Positions 56,200 through 64,000 of a stretch of 64,000 nucleotides of DNA are shown piece after piece. This DNA is from Rhodobacter capsulatus (GTDB taxonomy: Bacteria; Pseudomonadota; Alphaproteobacteria; Rhodobacterales; Rhodobacteraceae): NCBI RefSeq assembly GCF_003254295.1, contig NZ_QKZO01000002.1:204820-268819 (forward strand). The letters are read 5' to 3'. The notes below the pieces were generated by a model that did no database searches, was not told the DNA's origin, and was given only the letters and a program-made list of their open reading frames with translations. Position 1 is the stretch's first letter; the number at the start of each line of letters is the position of its first letter. The translations under genes and the position numbers were made by a program.

Positions 56200-57180
56200 C
56201 TACAGGAACCGCCCGCCGCCCGCGTCGCGCCAGGCCCGCAGCGCCGGTTCCAGCCGGTCGCGGGTCGGTAGCCCGGCGGCCTCGGCCCAGAGCGGCAGGA
56301 TGTTGGTCGAGATCATCAGCTTCTCGATCCGCTCGGGATGGATGCCCAGACCGGTGGCCGAGATCGGCCGCAAGGCCGCCGCCGCCGTCTTTAGCACCCC
56401 GGCGGGCAGCATCACCGTGCGCGCCTTCGGAAAGGCGACGCGGCGGAAGGTCTCGACGATCTCCTCGATCGTGTAGCGGTTCGCATAGGCGCCGTTGAGC
56501 AGCACGCTGCGCTCGCGCCGATCCGCCGCCGCCAGCATCCAGTCCAGCAGATCGGCGACATGGATGCAGGATTTGATCGTGTCCCTGCGGCCCGGATAGA
56601 CGAAAAACCCCTTTTCCAGCATCCGCGCCAGCCGGGTGAAATTGCCGCCCTCGCCCAGACCGAAGACGACGGCGGGGCGAACGATCACCAGACGGCGGTC
56701 CGGGGCGGCCTCGAGCCAGTCGCGGTGCAGATCTTCGGCGATGCGCTTCGAGCGGCCGTAATCCGACACCGGCGCGGGGGCGGTGCTTTCGTCCTTGGCG
56801 GCCTCGTCGGGGCCATAGACGGAAATCGAGCTGGTGAAGACGATCTGCCCGCAGCCCTGCCGGGCGGCAAAGCGCGCCACCTCGCGGGCGCCGCGGACAT
56901 TGGCGTCGTAATATTCCCAGGGCGCGTGACCGGGCGTCGTATGCACCGCCGCCAGGTTGAAGATCCGCGCCACCGGCCCCGAAAGCGTCAGCCCGGAAAG
57001 GTCGCGCACGTCGCCGATCCGGTACTCCACCCCGGCGACCGGCCGCGCGGGCGGGCGCAGATCGAGGCTGAGGATCCGTGCCGCGCCCGCGGCGCGCAGG
57101 CGCCCCAGAAGATGCGTGCCGATGAAGCCCGAGCCGCCGAAGACGACCTGGGTTGCGCCATTGGGGTCGAAATCTCTCAT
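56200..57180 (-). CDS. extended SDR, NAD-dependent sugar epimerase/dehydratase
   Basis: The 326-residue product has the Rossmann motif VVFGGSGFIGTHLLG near residue 13, the SSISVYG serine block and catalytic YGRSK. It is close to UDP-glucose epimerase-type and 3-beta-hydroxysteroid-like SDRs; the substrate cannot be read. It starts 4 bp after manC, so a GDP- or UDP-sugar of the mannose pathway is a possible substrate. Start 57180 is used because the longer reading runs into manC. Confidence 0.83.
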   Translation of the reverse strand: MRDFDPNGATQVVFGGSGFIGTHLLGRLRAAGAARILSLDLRPPARPVAGVEYRIGDVRDLSGLTLSGPVARIFNLAAVHTTPGHAPWEYYDANVRGAREVARFAARQGCGQIVFTSSISVYGPDEAAKDESTAPAPVSDYGRSKRIAEDLHRDWLEAAPDRRLVIVRPAVVFGLGEGGNFTRLARMLEKGFFVYPGRRDTIKSCIHVADLLDWMLAAADRRERSVLLNGAYANRYTIEEIVETFRRVAFPKARTVMLPAGVLKTAAAALRPISATGLGIHPERIEKLMISTNILPLWAEAAGLPTRDRLEPALRAWRDAGGGRFL

Positions 57181-57184
57181 GCTC

Positions 57185-58618
57185 TCATCCCTTCGCGCCC
57201 TGACCGCGGGCATAGGCGTCGTCATAGCGGATGATGTCATCCTCGCCCAGATAGGCGCCGGTCTGCACCTCGATCAGCACCATCGGCATCTTGCCGGGGT
57301 TTTCCATCCGGTGCACCGCGCCCAAGGGCACATAGACGGACTGGTTTTCCGTCACCAGCGTCACCCGGTCATCGACGGTCACCCGCGCCGTGCCCTGCAC
57401 GACGATCCAGTGTTCCGACCTGTGGTGGTGGCTTTGCAGGCTCAGGCTGGCGCCCGGATGCACGACGATGCGCTTGACCTGAAAGCGGTCGGCCAGCGCC
57501 AGCGTCTCGAACCAGCCCCAGGGCCGGTGATCCTTGGGAAACTGCTCCGCCTGCTTGGCCTTGCGCGTCCTGAGCGCCTCGACCGCCTTTTTCACCTCCT
57601 GCGCCCGGGACATGTCGGCGACCAGAACCGCATCGTTCATCGCCACCGCGATCACATTCGTCAGCCCGATGCCGACCAGTTCGACCCCCTCGCTTTCCGA
57701 GCGCAGCAGGCTGTCGTGACATTCGATCGCCGTCGCCCCCTGCGAGGTCGCCACCCCCGCCGCATCGCGCGGTTGCGCCGCCCAGACCGCATCCCAGCCG
57801 CCAAGGTCCGACCAGTCGCCGTCAAAGGGCACGGCGCAAAGGTTCGTCGCCCGTTCCATCACCGCATAGTCGATCGAGATGTCGGGGGCCTGCGCCCAGG
57901 CCTTGGGATCAAGGCGCAGGAACCCCAGATCGGCGCGCGCCGCGGCCAGCGCGGCCTCGACCGGGGCCACAACCTCGGGCGCATGGGTTTGAAAGGCGGC
58001 AAGCATGTCGGCGGCGCGAAACAGGAAAATCCCGGCGTTCCACAGATAGGTGCCCGCCGCCAGCATGGCCTCGGCGCGGGCCAGGTCGGGCTTTTCGACA
58101 AAGCGGGCCAGCGGCACCGGCGCCCCCCCGGGGAGGGGTTGCGCGGTCAGTTCCAGATAGCCATAGCCGGTTTCGGGGCGCGCGGGCGGGATGCCGAAGG
58201 TGACGATCTGCCCCGCCGCCACCGCGGGCAGGCCGCGGGTGACGGCATGGCGAAAGGCCACCGCATCGGGGATCGCATGATCCGAGGGCGCGACGAGCAG
58301 CACCGCCTCGGGGTCGGTTTCCAGCACATGCAGCGCGGCGGCCAGCACGGCGGGGGCGGTGTTGCGGCCCTCGGGCTCGATCAGGATCGCGCCCGGATCG
58401 ATGCCCGCCTCGGCCAGCTGTTCGGTGACGATGAAGCGGAAATCGCTGTTCGTCAGCACCACGGGGGGCGCGAAGCCCGGGCCGTGCAGCCGCCGCGCCG
58501 AGGCCTGAAACAGCGTTTCCGGGCCCAGAAGCGGCACGAATTGCTTCGGATAGGACTTGCGCGAGAGCGGCCACAGACGGGTTCCGGAGCCGCCACAGAG
58601 AATCGTCGGATAGATCAT
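57185..58618 (-). CDS. manC: mannose-1-phosphate guanylyltransferase / phosphomannose isomerase
   Basis: The 477-residue product is the bifunctional ManC/AlgA type. The N-terminal nucleotidyltransferase has CGGSGTRLWPLSRKSYPKQF near residue 8 and the FVEKP block. The C-terminal cupin is the type II isomerase with PWGWFETL, SLQSHHHRSEHW and VYVPLGAVHRMENPG. It makes GDP-mannose for the polymer. Length is normal. It precedes the extended SDR gene by 4 bp and follows the phosphomannomutase gene. Confidence 0.95.
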   Translation of the reverse strand: MIYPTILCGGSGTRLWPLSRKSYPKQFVPLLGPETLFQASARRLHGPGFAPPVVLTNSDFRFIVTEQLAEAGIDPGAILIEPEGRNTAPAVLAAALHVLETDPEAVLLVAPSDHAIPDAVAFRHAVTRGLPAVAAGQIVTFGIPPARPETGYGYLELTAQPLPGGAPVPLARFVEKPDLARAEAMLAAGTYLWNAGIFLFRAADMLAAFQTHAPEVVAPVEAALAAARADLGFLRLDPKAWAQAPDISIDYAVMERATNLCAVPFDGDWSDLGGWDAVWAAQPRDAAGVATSQGATAIECHDSLLRSESEGVELVGIGLTNVIAVAMNDAVLVADMSRAQEVKKAVEALRTRKAKQAEQFPKDHRPWGWFETLALADRFQVKRIVVHPGASLSLQSHHHRSEHWIVVQGTARVTVDDRVTLVTENQSVYVPLGAVHRMENPGKMPMVLIEVQTGAYLGEDDIIRYDDAYARGQGAKG

Positions 58619-58705
58619 CGGCGGCCCCCTCGGGATGGTGAAAGTCGTGACGGTGCAAGTCTGGACAGTGCAAGGCAAGCACGAAGGCGGCGCGGCCGCA
58701 ATTCC

Positions 58706-60106
58706 CTATTTCCGGCCCAGCGCCGCGGCCACCGCTTCCATCGCGTCGCGCAGCAAGTCCTGTGCCGCGGTGGCGGTGGCGGCCTCGGTGTAAAGTCGGA
58801 ATTCGGGCGCATTGCCCGAGGGGCGCAGATGCAGCACCCGCCCGTCCTGCAGCCCGATCCGCAGCCCGTCGGTGCGGTCAAGCGCGGTCTCGGTGCCGAA
58901 GCGGGCCAGAAAGGCGGCGCGGGCGGCGTCATCTTGCGACAGCCGCGCCAGAAAGGCGGCGCTGGCCTCCGTCGGCGTGTCGGTCAGCCGGTCCGAGGCG
59001 GTCACCCGCGCGGGCAGGGCGGCGACCAGCGCGGCCAGGCCTTGCCCCGCGCGCCGGGCGGCGACGAGCGGGGCGAGCAGCGGCAGCACCGCATCGCGGG
59101 TGCGCAGGGCGGGCAGCGGACCGGCCGGACCCGCCGCGTCAAAGCCGAGCAGAAAGCCGCCATTCGCCTCGAATCCCACGACTTTCGCGGCGGGATCTTG
59201 CGCCCGCGCCGCCGCCATCGCGGCGATGACAAAAGGCGAGCCGATCTTCGTGCGGGGGATGGCGTCGAAATCGGGAAGCTGTTCCAGCAGCGAATTCGAC
59301 GAAACCGGGGTGCAGATCACCCGCGCGCCCAGCGCCCGCGCCGTCAGCACGCCCAGCAGATCGCCCGCGATCACCTGCCCGGTGCCGTCGGTCAGCATCG
59401 GCCGGTCGGCATCGCCATCGGTCGAGAGCACCGCCGCCAGATCGTGGGCGCGGCACCAGGCGGCCAGCTGCGCCCGGGTCGCGGGATCGACCGCCTCGGT
59501 ATCGACGGGGATGAAGCTGTCTGAGCGCGCCAGCCGCACCACCGTCGCACCAAGCGCGTGCAGGATATCGTGCAGCAGATCGCGCGCCACCGAGGAATGT
59601 TCGTAAAGCCCGAGCCGCAGCCCCGAAAGCGCCGTGGCACCAAAGGCGGTGACGTAACGGGCGACATAGGCCTCGGCCGCCGCGGGGGCGGGGGTCAGCC
59701 GCCCCTCGGGCTGCGGCGGGGCCGTCTGGCCCAGGGCGGCCATGATCGTCGCCTCCTCCGCCTTGGTGATCTCGCCGCTGGGGGTGTGGAATTTCAGCCC
59801 GTTGCGATCGGCCGGGATGTGGCTGCCGGTGACCATCACCGCCGCCGCGCCGGACGCCATCGCCGCCATCGCCAGCGCGGGGGTGGGCAGGGCGCCGCAA
59901 TCGCTGACCGCAAGCCCCGCCGCGCGCGCCGCCGCGATCACATCCGCCGCGATGCGGCCCGAGGAGGGGCGCAGATCCCGGCCGACGAACAGGCCGGTGC
60001 CGGTCGGGCAGGCGGCGAGGAAGGCCGCGACATGGGCGCCGATCAGCCCGGGCGTCAGATCGACGACACGTCCGCGCAGGCCGCTGGTTCCGAATTTGGG
60101 GGGCAT
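58706..60106 (-). CDS. phosphomannomutase/phosphoglucomutase
   Basis: The 466-residue product is an alpha-D-phosphohexomutase. The phosphoserine is in VTGSHIPADRNGLKF near residue 93, the metal loop is STDGDADRP near residue 229 and the C-terminal phosphate-binding motif is RPSGNAPEFRLY. Most mutases have TASHNP at the active serine; TGSHIPxDxNG is the variant of one subgroup. It converts mannose-6-phosphate to mannose-1-phosphate, feeding ManC. Confidence 0.93.
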   Translation of the reverse strand: MPPKFGTSGLRGRVVDLTPGLIGAHVAAFLAACPTGTGLFVGRDLRPSSGRIAADVIAAARAAGLAVSDCGALPTPALAMAAMASGAAAVMVTGSHIPADRNGLKFHTPSGEITKAEEATIMAALGQTAPPQPEGRLTPAPAAAEAYVARYVTAFGATALSGLRLGLYEHSSVARDLLHDILHALGATVVRLARSDSFIPVDTEAVDPATRAQLAAWCRAHDLAAVLSTDGDADRPMLTDGTGQVIAGDLLGVLTARALGARVICTPVSSNSLLEQLPDFDAIPRTKIGSPFVIAAMAAARAQDPAAKVVGFEANGGFLLGFDAAGPAGPLPALRTRDAVLPLLAPLVAARRAGQGLAALVAALPARVTASDRLTDTPTEASAAFLARLSQDDAARAAFLARFGTETALDRTDGLRIGLQDGRVLHLRPSGNAPEFRLYTEAATATAAQDLLRDAMEAVAAALGRK

Positions 60107-60332
60107 CGCTGTCCTCTCGGGTTTTGCCCCGTTCTAAGGGCCGGGCGCGGCGCTGTCGAGCAAGCCGGTTCCGGGCGGGTTGCATGGCCTTTTTGGAGAA
60201 CTTTAGCCATTCGTCCCGGGCCGTCCGGCACAAGCTAAGGCTTTGTTAAACCCCCGAGGCTCTACTGGCCGCGGGCGCTTGCGAGGCGTCCGGGGGGGCG
60301 TGCCTTGGCATGCCAGGACTTGGGGTGATCAA

Positions 60333-60848
60333 ATGACTGAATTGTTCGCACGCCTTAGGGCGGGGCGGAGCCTTGCGCTTGTTCTTGTGACCATGGTCGG
60401 GGCGGGTCTGACCGGCCTGACGCCGTTTGCGCCGGGCTCTGCTGCGGCACAAAGCCTGCCTGCGGGCGAAGGCCAGCCCGCGCCGGTGATCGTGCGCAAC
60501 GATCTGGGCGGCGATGTCGGCGCCTTTGCCAACCGCATCCGCGCCATGGCCGCGGCGGGCCAGACCGTCGAGATCCGCGGCGCCTGCTATTCCGCCTGCA
60601 CGATGTATCTGGGCCTGCCCGGCAGCTGCATCAACCGCAACAGCCAGTTCGGCTTTCATCGCCCCAGCTATTTCGGCACCGCGCTGGCGCCCGAGGAGTT
60701 CGATTTCTGGTCCCGGGTGATCGCGGCGCATTATCCGCCCGCCCTGCGCGACTGGTATCTGCGCGAGGGCCGCTACAGCGCGGGCCTGCGGACGATCTCG
60801 GGGGCGCAGCTCATCGATCTTGGCGTGACGGAATGTCACCGCGCCTGA
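60333..60848 (+). CDS. secreted ClpP-fold protein, copy 2
   Basis: The 171-residue product has a signal peptide of about 40 residues (to AAAQS) and the same core as the gene at 35350-35847: EIRGACYSACTMYLGLP (serine near residue 89) and FGFHRPSYFG. Both end with a conserved cysteine-containing tail (VTECHRA here, YPQC there). The paralogues stand near the two ends of the polysaccharide locus, which suggests that they work with it. A TTAAAC sequence near 60246 lies upstream. GGGTGATCAA precedes the ATG, without a strong ribosome-binding site. Confidence 0.65.
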   Translation: MTELFARLRAGRSLALVLVTMVGAGLTGLTPFAPGSAAAQSLPAGEGQPAPVIVRNDLGGDVGAFANRIRAMAAAGQTVEIRGACYSACTMYLGLPGSCINRNSQFGFHRPSYFGTALAPEEFDFWSRVIAAHYPPALRDWYLREGRYSAGLRTISGAQLIDLGVTECHRA

Positions 60849-61235
60849 GCGCGGTCCTGAAGCTTGCCGCGCTCAGGCGCGGCAGGGCCGGACCGGGCGC
60901 CGCCAGAGAACCGGCGTTCCGGTCCGCAAGTCGGGCAGGCGATGGGGCAGGTGAGGGGAGAGGCGATTCGGCCGCGCGGCGGTCTTGCCCCGGTCAGAGC
61001 GCCGCGAAACCGGCGCGGATTTGTGCAGGCCGGAACGGTTAACCATTTCGGCGTCGAACTTTGTTCAATCCTGTCAGGGGGGCGTGCCGATCCCGGCGAA
61101 TTTGCGGCATCGCAGCAAGCTCGGGGCGAAAGCCTCTAGGACAGAGCTGAAATCTACCTTAAGATGAATGAAGTGTTAACGGTGCACCCTGTGCGCATTC
61201 CTTGAAATACAGTTCTCAACTTCGGGTAGGTAGTG
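60849..61235 (+). promoter_or_regulatory. 387-bp intergenic region with TTAACCAT element
   Basis: No gene is seen. TTAACCAT at 61039-61046, identical to the element before ctrA, lies about 190 bp before the WecA-like gene, and GTTAACGG occurs near 61175. A GAAC-TTT-GTTC inverted repeat at 61056-61066 may be a regulator site; its spacing does not fit LexA. The last 90 bp are AT-richer and probably hold the promoter of the next gene. Confidence 0.45.
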
Positions 61236-62333
61236 ATGATCCACTCGGCCGCGTTTTCCTTTTCGCTGATCGCCAGTCTTTCCGTAGCCCTGACGATCAT
61301 CCTGACGCAGCGATTTCATGGGCATCTGACCCATGACAGTCACAGCGGCGTGCAGAAGTTGCACCATATCCCGACCCCGCGGGTCGGCGGGCTGGCCCTG
61401 TGCGCCGGGATGGTTGCGGGCGGGGTGCTGTTGCCCGAAGACACGCGGGGCGTGTGGTGGGTGATGTCGCTTTCGGCGCTGCCCGCCTTTGTCTTCGGCC
61501 TGATCGAGGATGTGACGAAGCGGGTGGGGGTGAAAACCCGGCTGCTGGCGACGATCTGCTCGGGCCTGATCTTTTGCGTCGCCTCGGGCTATCATCTGAC
61601 GCAGGTCGGCCTGCCCGGTCTGGATCTGCTTTTTGCCTTCGCCGCTTTCGCGATCCCGTTCACCGCTTTCGCGATGGGGGGGATCGCCAATGCGATCAAC
61701 CTGATCGACGGGGTGAACGGTCTGGCCTCGGGCACGTCGATCATCATCCTCGCGGGCTTCGGGGTGGTCGCGGCCGGGGTCGGGGATCAGCAGCTTCTGG
61801 GGATCTGCCTGGTGCTGGCGGGGGCGCTTGGCGGCTTTTTCCTGATGAACTTCCCGATGGGGCGGATCTTTCTGGGCGATGCCGGGGCCTATGCGACGGG
61901 GTTCATGCTGGCGGCGCTGGCAGTGGCACTGCCCGCGCGCAACCCGGAGGTCTCGCCGCTGATCGGGCTGCTGGCGCTGTCCTATCCGGTGACCGAGACG
62001 ATGGTCTCGATCCACCGCCGTCTGGTGCGTGCGGGGACCAATCCCGGTCAGCCGGACCGGCTGCATCTGCACAGCCTGATCTACCGCTCGCGGGCGCGTC
62101 GGCTGGCCGGACTTCTGGGCGCGCCGCAGTTGCGCAACGCGCTGTCGGGTCTGGTGGTGATGGGGCTGCCCTTCGTCTCCACCGTGATGATGGTGCTGTT
62201 TTGGGACAGCACGGCGCTGATCCTTGCGGCGATCGCACTGGTGAGTGCGGTCTATCTGGTGATCTACCGCAAGGTGGCGCTTCTGGGCGGGATCACCCCC
62301 GCGCTGCGCGGCAGGGTGATGTCCGAGGCCTGA
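61236..62333 (+). CDS. WecA/MraY-type undecaprenyl-phosphate sugar-1-phosphate transferase
   Basis: The 365-residue product is a multi-span membrane enzyme of the WecA/WbpL family. It has IPTPRVGG near residue 45, the aspartate pair FGLIEDVTKR and the motif NLIDGVNGLASG near residue 152, then FLGDAGAYATG and the late HLHS motif with two basic residues. It would link UDP-GlcNAc or a related sugar to the lipid carrier. As the locus also has an ExoY-type enzyme, two different polymers may be started. ATG 61236 has a weak AGG upstream and follows an in-frame GTG at 61233. Confidence 0.9.
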   Translation: MIHSAAFSFSLIASLSVALTIILTQRFHGHLTHDSHSGVQKLHHIPTPRVGGLALCAGMVAGGVLLPEDTRGVWWVMSLSALPAFVFGLIEDVTKRVGVKTRLLATICSGLIFCVASGYHLTQVGLPGLDLLFAFAAFAIPFTAFAMGGIANAINLIDGVNGLASGTSIIILAGFGVVAAGVGDQQLLGICLVLAGALGGFFLMNFPMGRIFLGDAGAYATGFMLAALAVALPARNPEVSPLIGLLALSYPVTETMVSIHRRLVRAGTNPGQPDRLHLHSLIYRSRARRLAGLLGAPQLRNALSGLVVMGLPFVSTVMMVLFWDSTALILAAIALVSAVYLVIYRKVALLGGITPALRGRVMSEA

Positions 62334-62449
62334 GCGGGCCTCCGGCCCCGCGCCCGGAGCATCGCCAAGCGCCGAGATCCGTTTGCGCAAGCGCCGACCC
62401 GGGGCTTGCGCAAGGTCTTTTCGGTTCAGGGCCTGATCGCGGAGGGGCG

Positions 62450-62525
62450 TGGTGGGTGATGAGAGACTCGAACTCCCGACATCCTCGGTGTAAACGAGGC
62501 GCTCTACCAACTGAGCTAATCACCC
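62450..62525 (-). tRNA. tRNA-Val(UAC)
   Basis: The minus strand folds into a 76-nt tRNA with acceptor GGGTGAT, D arm TAGCTCAGTTGGTAGAGC, anticodon stem CCTCG/CGAGG with loop TTTACAC giving UAC, T arm GGGAGTTCGAGTCTCTC and an encoded CCA. It reads GUA and other valine codons. Confidence 0.97.
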
Positions 62526-62606
62526 TTCGCGGTGCTCTTACCCTGCTGCGGGCTGCAACCGCAAGGGGCATCTGGGCGGGCGTGTCGGCGGGCATCTTTG
62601 GCCGGA

Positions 62607-63527
62607 TCAGCCGCCGATCTTCGCCAGATCGTAGGGCGTGTCCTGATAGATCGCATTCACCCAATTGCCGTAAAGCAGATGCGCGTGGCTGCGCCAGCGG
62701 TTCATCGGCAGCTGCGACGGGTCGTCGTCGGGGTAGTAATGCGCGGGCACGTTGATCTGCTTGCCCGCCGCCACGTCGCGGTCGTATTCGTCCTTCAGCG
62801 TTGTGCTGTCATATTCGAAATGGTTGAACACATAAAGCGCGCGGTGGCAGGCATCCTCGACCAGACAGGGGCCGGTGTCGTCGCCCGCGATCAGCGTGCG
62901 CAGCCCCGCCCGGTCCAGTTCGTCCTGCTTCATCTCGGTCCAGCGGCTCACCGGCACCAGCACGTCATCGGAAAAGCCGCGCAGATAAGGCGAGGTCGGC
63001 GCCAGATTGCGGTGGCGGAAACAGCCGAAGGCCTTGGCGTCGAGCATGTGCTTGGCAACATTGTGGAAGTGATAGGCCATCGCCATCCCCCCCCAGCACA
63101 CGCCGAAGGTCGAAAACACATGGCTCTGCGTCCAGTCGAAGACGCGCTGCAGCTCGTCCCAATAGGTCACCTCCTCAAAGGCCAGATGCTCGATCGGGGC
63201 GCCGGTCACGATCAGCCCGTCGAATTTCTCGCCCGAGGCCGCGATCTCGGCGAAGGGGCGGTAGAATTCGGCCATATGTTCGGCGGCGGTGTTCTTCGTC
63301 TGATGCTCGGTCATCCGGATCAGCTGGAAGTCGATCTGGATCGGCGTCGCGCCGATCAGCCGGGCGAACTGGTTCTCGGTCTGGATCTTCTTCGGCATCA
63401 GATTGAGAAGCCCGATGCGCAGCGGCCGGATTTCCTGCCGCGCGGCGCGTTCGGGCGTCATCACCATCACGCCTTCCTGCGACAGGATGTCGAAGGCGGG
63501 CAGCGTGGCAGGCAGGGTGATGGGCAT
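62607..63527 (-). CDS. metA: homoserine O-acetyltransferase MetA
   Basis: The 306-residue product is the MetA-type acyltransferase of methionine synthesis. The catalytic cysteine is Cys144 in [13 protein letters not shown] and the His/Glu pair follows in SRWTEM and FNHFEYD. The segment [15 protein letters not shown] has glutamate (Glu113) at the position known to make the enzyme use acetyl-CoA, where E. coli has glycine and uses succinyl-CoA. It is 47 bp after the partial upstream gene on the same strand. No SAM-II aptamer is visible in that gap. Confidence 0.93.
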   Translation of the reverse strand: MPITLPATLPAFDILSQEGVMVMTPERAARQEIRPLRIGLLNLMPKKIQTENQFARLIGATPIQIDFQLIRMTEHQTKNTAAEHMAEFYRPFAEIAASGEKFDGLIVTGAPIEHLAFEEVTYWDELQRVFDWTQSHVFSTFGVCWGGMAMAYHFHNVAKHMLDAKAFGCFRHRNLAPTSPYLRGFSDDVLVPVSRWTEMKQDELDRAGLRTLIAGDDTGPCLVEDACHRALYVFNHFEYDSTTLKDEYDRDVAAGKQINVPAHYYPDDDPSQLPMNRWRSHAHLLYGNWVNAIYQDTPYDLAKIGG

Positions 63528-63574
63528 TGTCGTTCCGATACTTGGCCGATATTTGGCAGAGATGTGCAGAGGCC

Positions 63575-64000
63575 TCAGGCGGGCAGCGCCGAAGCTATGA
63601 GCGATGTAAGGTCTTTCTCGTCGCGCACAAGGGCGACATCTGACGCGGCGATCTTGACCCCCCAGTTCCGCGCCATCGCCGCATAGCGCGGCTGACGGTG
63701 ATCCAGCGCCTGATGATAGGTCCAGCGGATGAAATCGTCCGGGTTCACCTCGTCTTCGCGCAGGCCGCGCTCGACGCGGTATTGCAGCCATTTCTTTTCC
63801 AGAAAGGCGGGCTGGTAATACATCGGCTTCGGCGCGCGGTCGAAGCGGCGGACCAGCTCCTCGGTATGTTCCGCGCTGCCCTCGATCCAGACCATCAAGA
63901 GGTGATCAGAGAGTTCGCGCAGGATCTTGTCGTCCGGGTCCTCGGGGTCGACCACCTCGCAGATCGAGCCGCCGCAGTCGCAGACGAAATGCGGCAGGCC
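63575..64000 (-). CDS. unrecognised protein, 5' end off the window
   Basis: The minus-strand frame is open from its stop at 63575-63577 through the window edge, giving 141 codons. The visible first residues [15 protein letters not shown] hold three cysteines (C-x-C and a third), which suggests metal binding. Further on lie [23 protein letters not shown] and a helical C-terminus. A GTG at 63955 could be misread as the start. I do not recognise the family with confidence; it stands before metA and may share its transcript. Confidence 0.75.
   Translation of the reverse strand, partial: GLPHFVCDCGGSICEVVDPEDPDDKILRELSDHLLMVWIEGSAEHTEELVRRFDRAPKPMYYQPAFLEKKWLQYRVERGLREDEVNPDDFIRWTYHQALDHRQPRYAAMARNWGVKIAASDVALVRDEKDLTSLIASALPA

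Noticed and set aside
61056-61066. GAAC-TTT-GTTC as a LexA box
   Set aside because: The spacing and inverted orientation do not match the GTTC-N7-GTTC operator.
63528-63574. Possible SAM-II riboswitch before metA
   Set aside because: The gap is only 47 bp and lacks the conserved SAM-II pseudoknot sequences.

Overview
The window is high-GC alphaproteobacterial chromosome, most like a Rhodobacter species (R. capsulatus is my best guess). The reasons are a SciP-like (DUF1153) gene directly before ctrA, a GTTC-N7-GTTC type LexA box, ATGA start/stop overlaps between many gene pairs, strong G/C third-position bias, and a complete set of ordinary alphaproteobacterial housekeeping genes. No prophage, insertion sequence, CRISPR array or gene-transfer-agent structural gene was found. 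The species name is an inference; no ribosomal RNA lies in the window.

Region 1 (1-10.1 kb) is a PQQ-linked periplasmic alcohol oxidation locus. It holds a partial small periplasmic protein, a YVTN-type beta-propeller and a substrate-binding protein of the PQQ-associated ABC system, a Sel1-like protein, a cytochrome c, and a PQQ alcohol dehydrogenase whose active site carries the extra aspartate typical of lanthanide enzymes. A LuxR-type response regulator, a FIST-domain sensor and a PAS hybrid histidine kinase follow, an arrangement that recalls the P. aeruginosa nosP-nahK/exa region. A 16-bp motif occurs once in each of the four intergenic regions of this locus and looks like a shared operator.

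Region 2 (10.1-28.1 kb) is mostly core: mnmA, sciP, ctrA, ligA, recG, a 40-residue membrane protein behind a LexA box (a candidate SidA-like SOS division inhibitor), a soluble chemoreceptor-like protein, an IscU-like protein, hisI, tRNA-Leu(CAA), a YpfJ-type zinc peptidase, a YqaA-like membrane protein, dsbB, gyrA, a small outer-membrane-like protein, a DUF6614-type gene whose start lies inside an 11-bp stem-loop, trmFO and gluQRS.

Region 3 (28.2-62.3 kb) is a large Wzx/Wzy-type exopolysaccharide or capsule locus with genes on both strands. It carries two export modules. Module 1 is wza, wzb, wzc, yjbH, yjbF and a yjbE-like gene. Module 2 is a yjbE-like gene, wza2, wzc2, yjbF2 and yjbH2. It also has two different initiating sugar-phosphate transferases (ExoY/WbaP-like and WecA-like), three glycosyltransferases, a pyruvyl transferase, a sulfotransferase, a flippase, a polymerase/ligase, UDP-glucuronate epimerase, an extended SDR, ManC and phosphomannomutase. 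A Glf-like FAD protein, a repeat-only RTX protein and two paralogous ClpP-fold periplasmic proteins complete it. Together they suggest an acidic, possibly sulfated and pyruvylated polymer. Region 4 (62.4-64 kb) has tRNA-Val(UAC), metA and the 3' end of an unrecognised gene.
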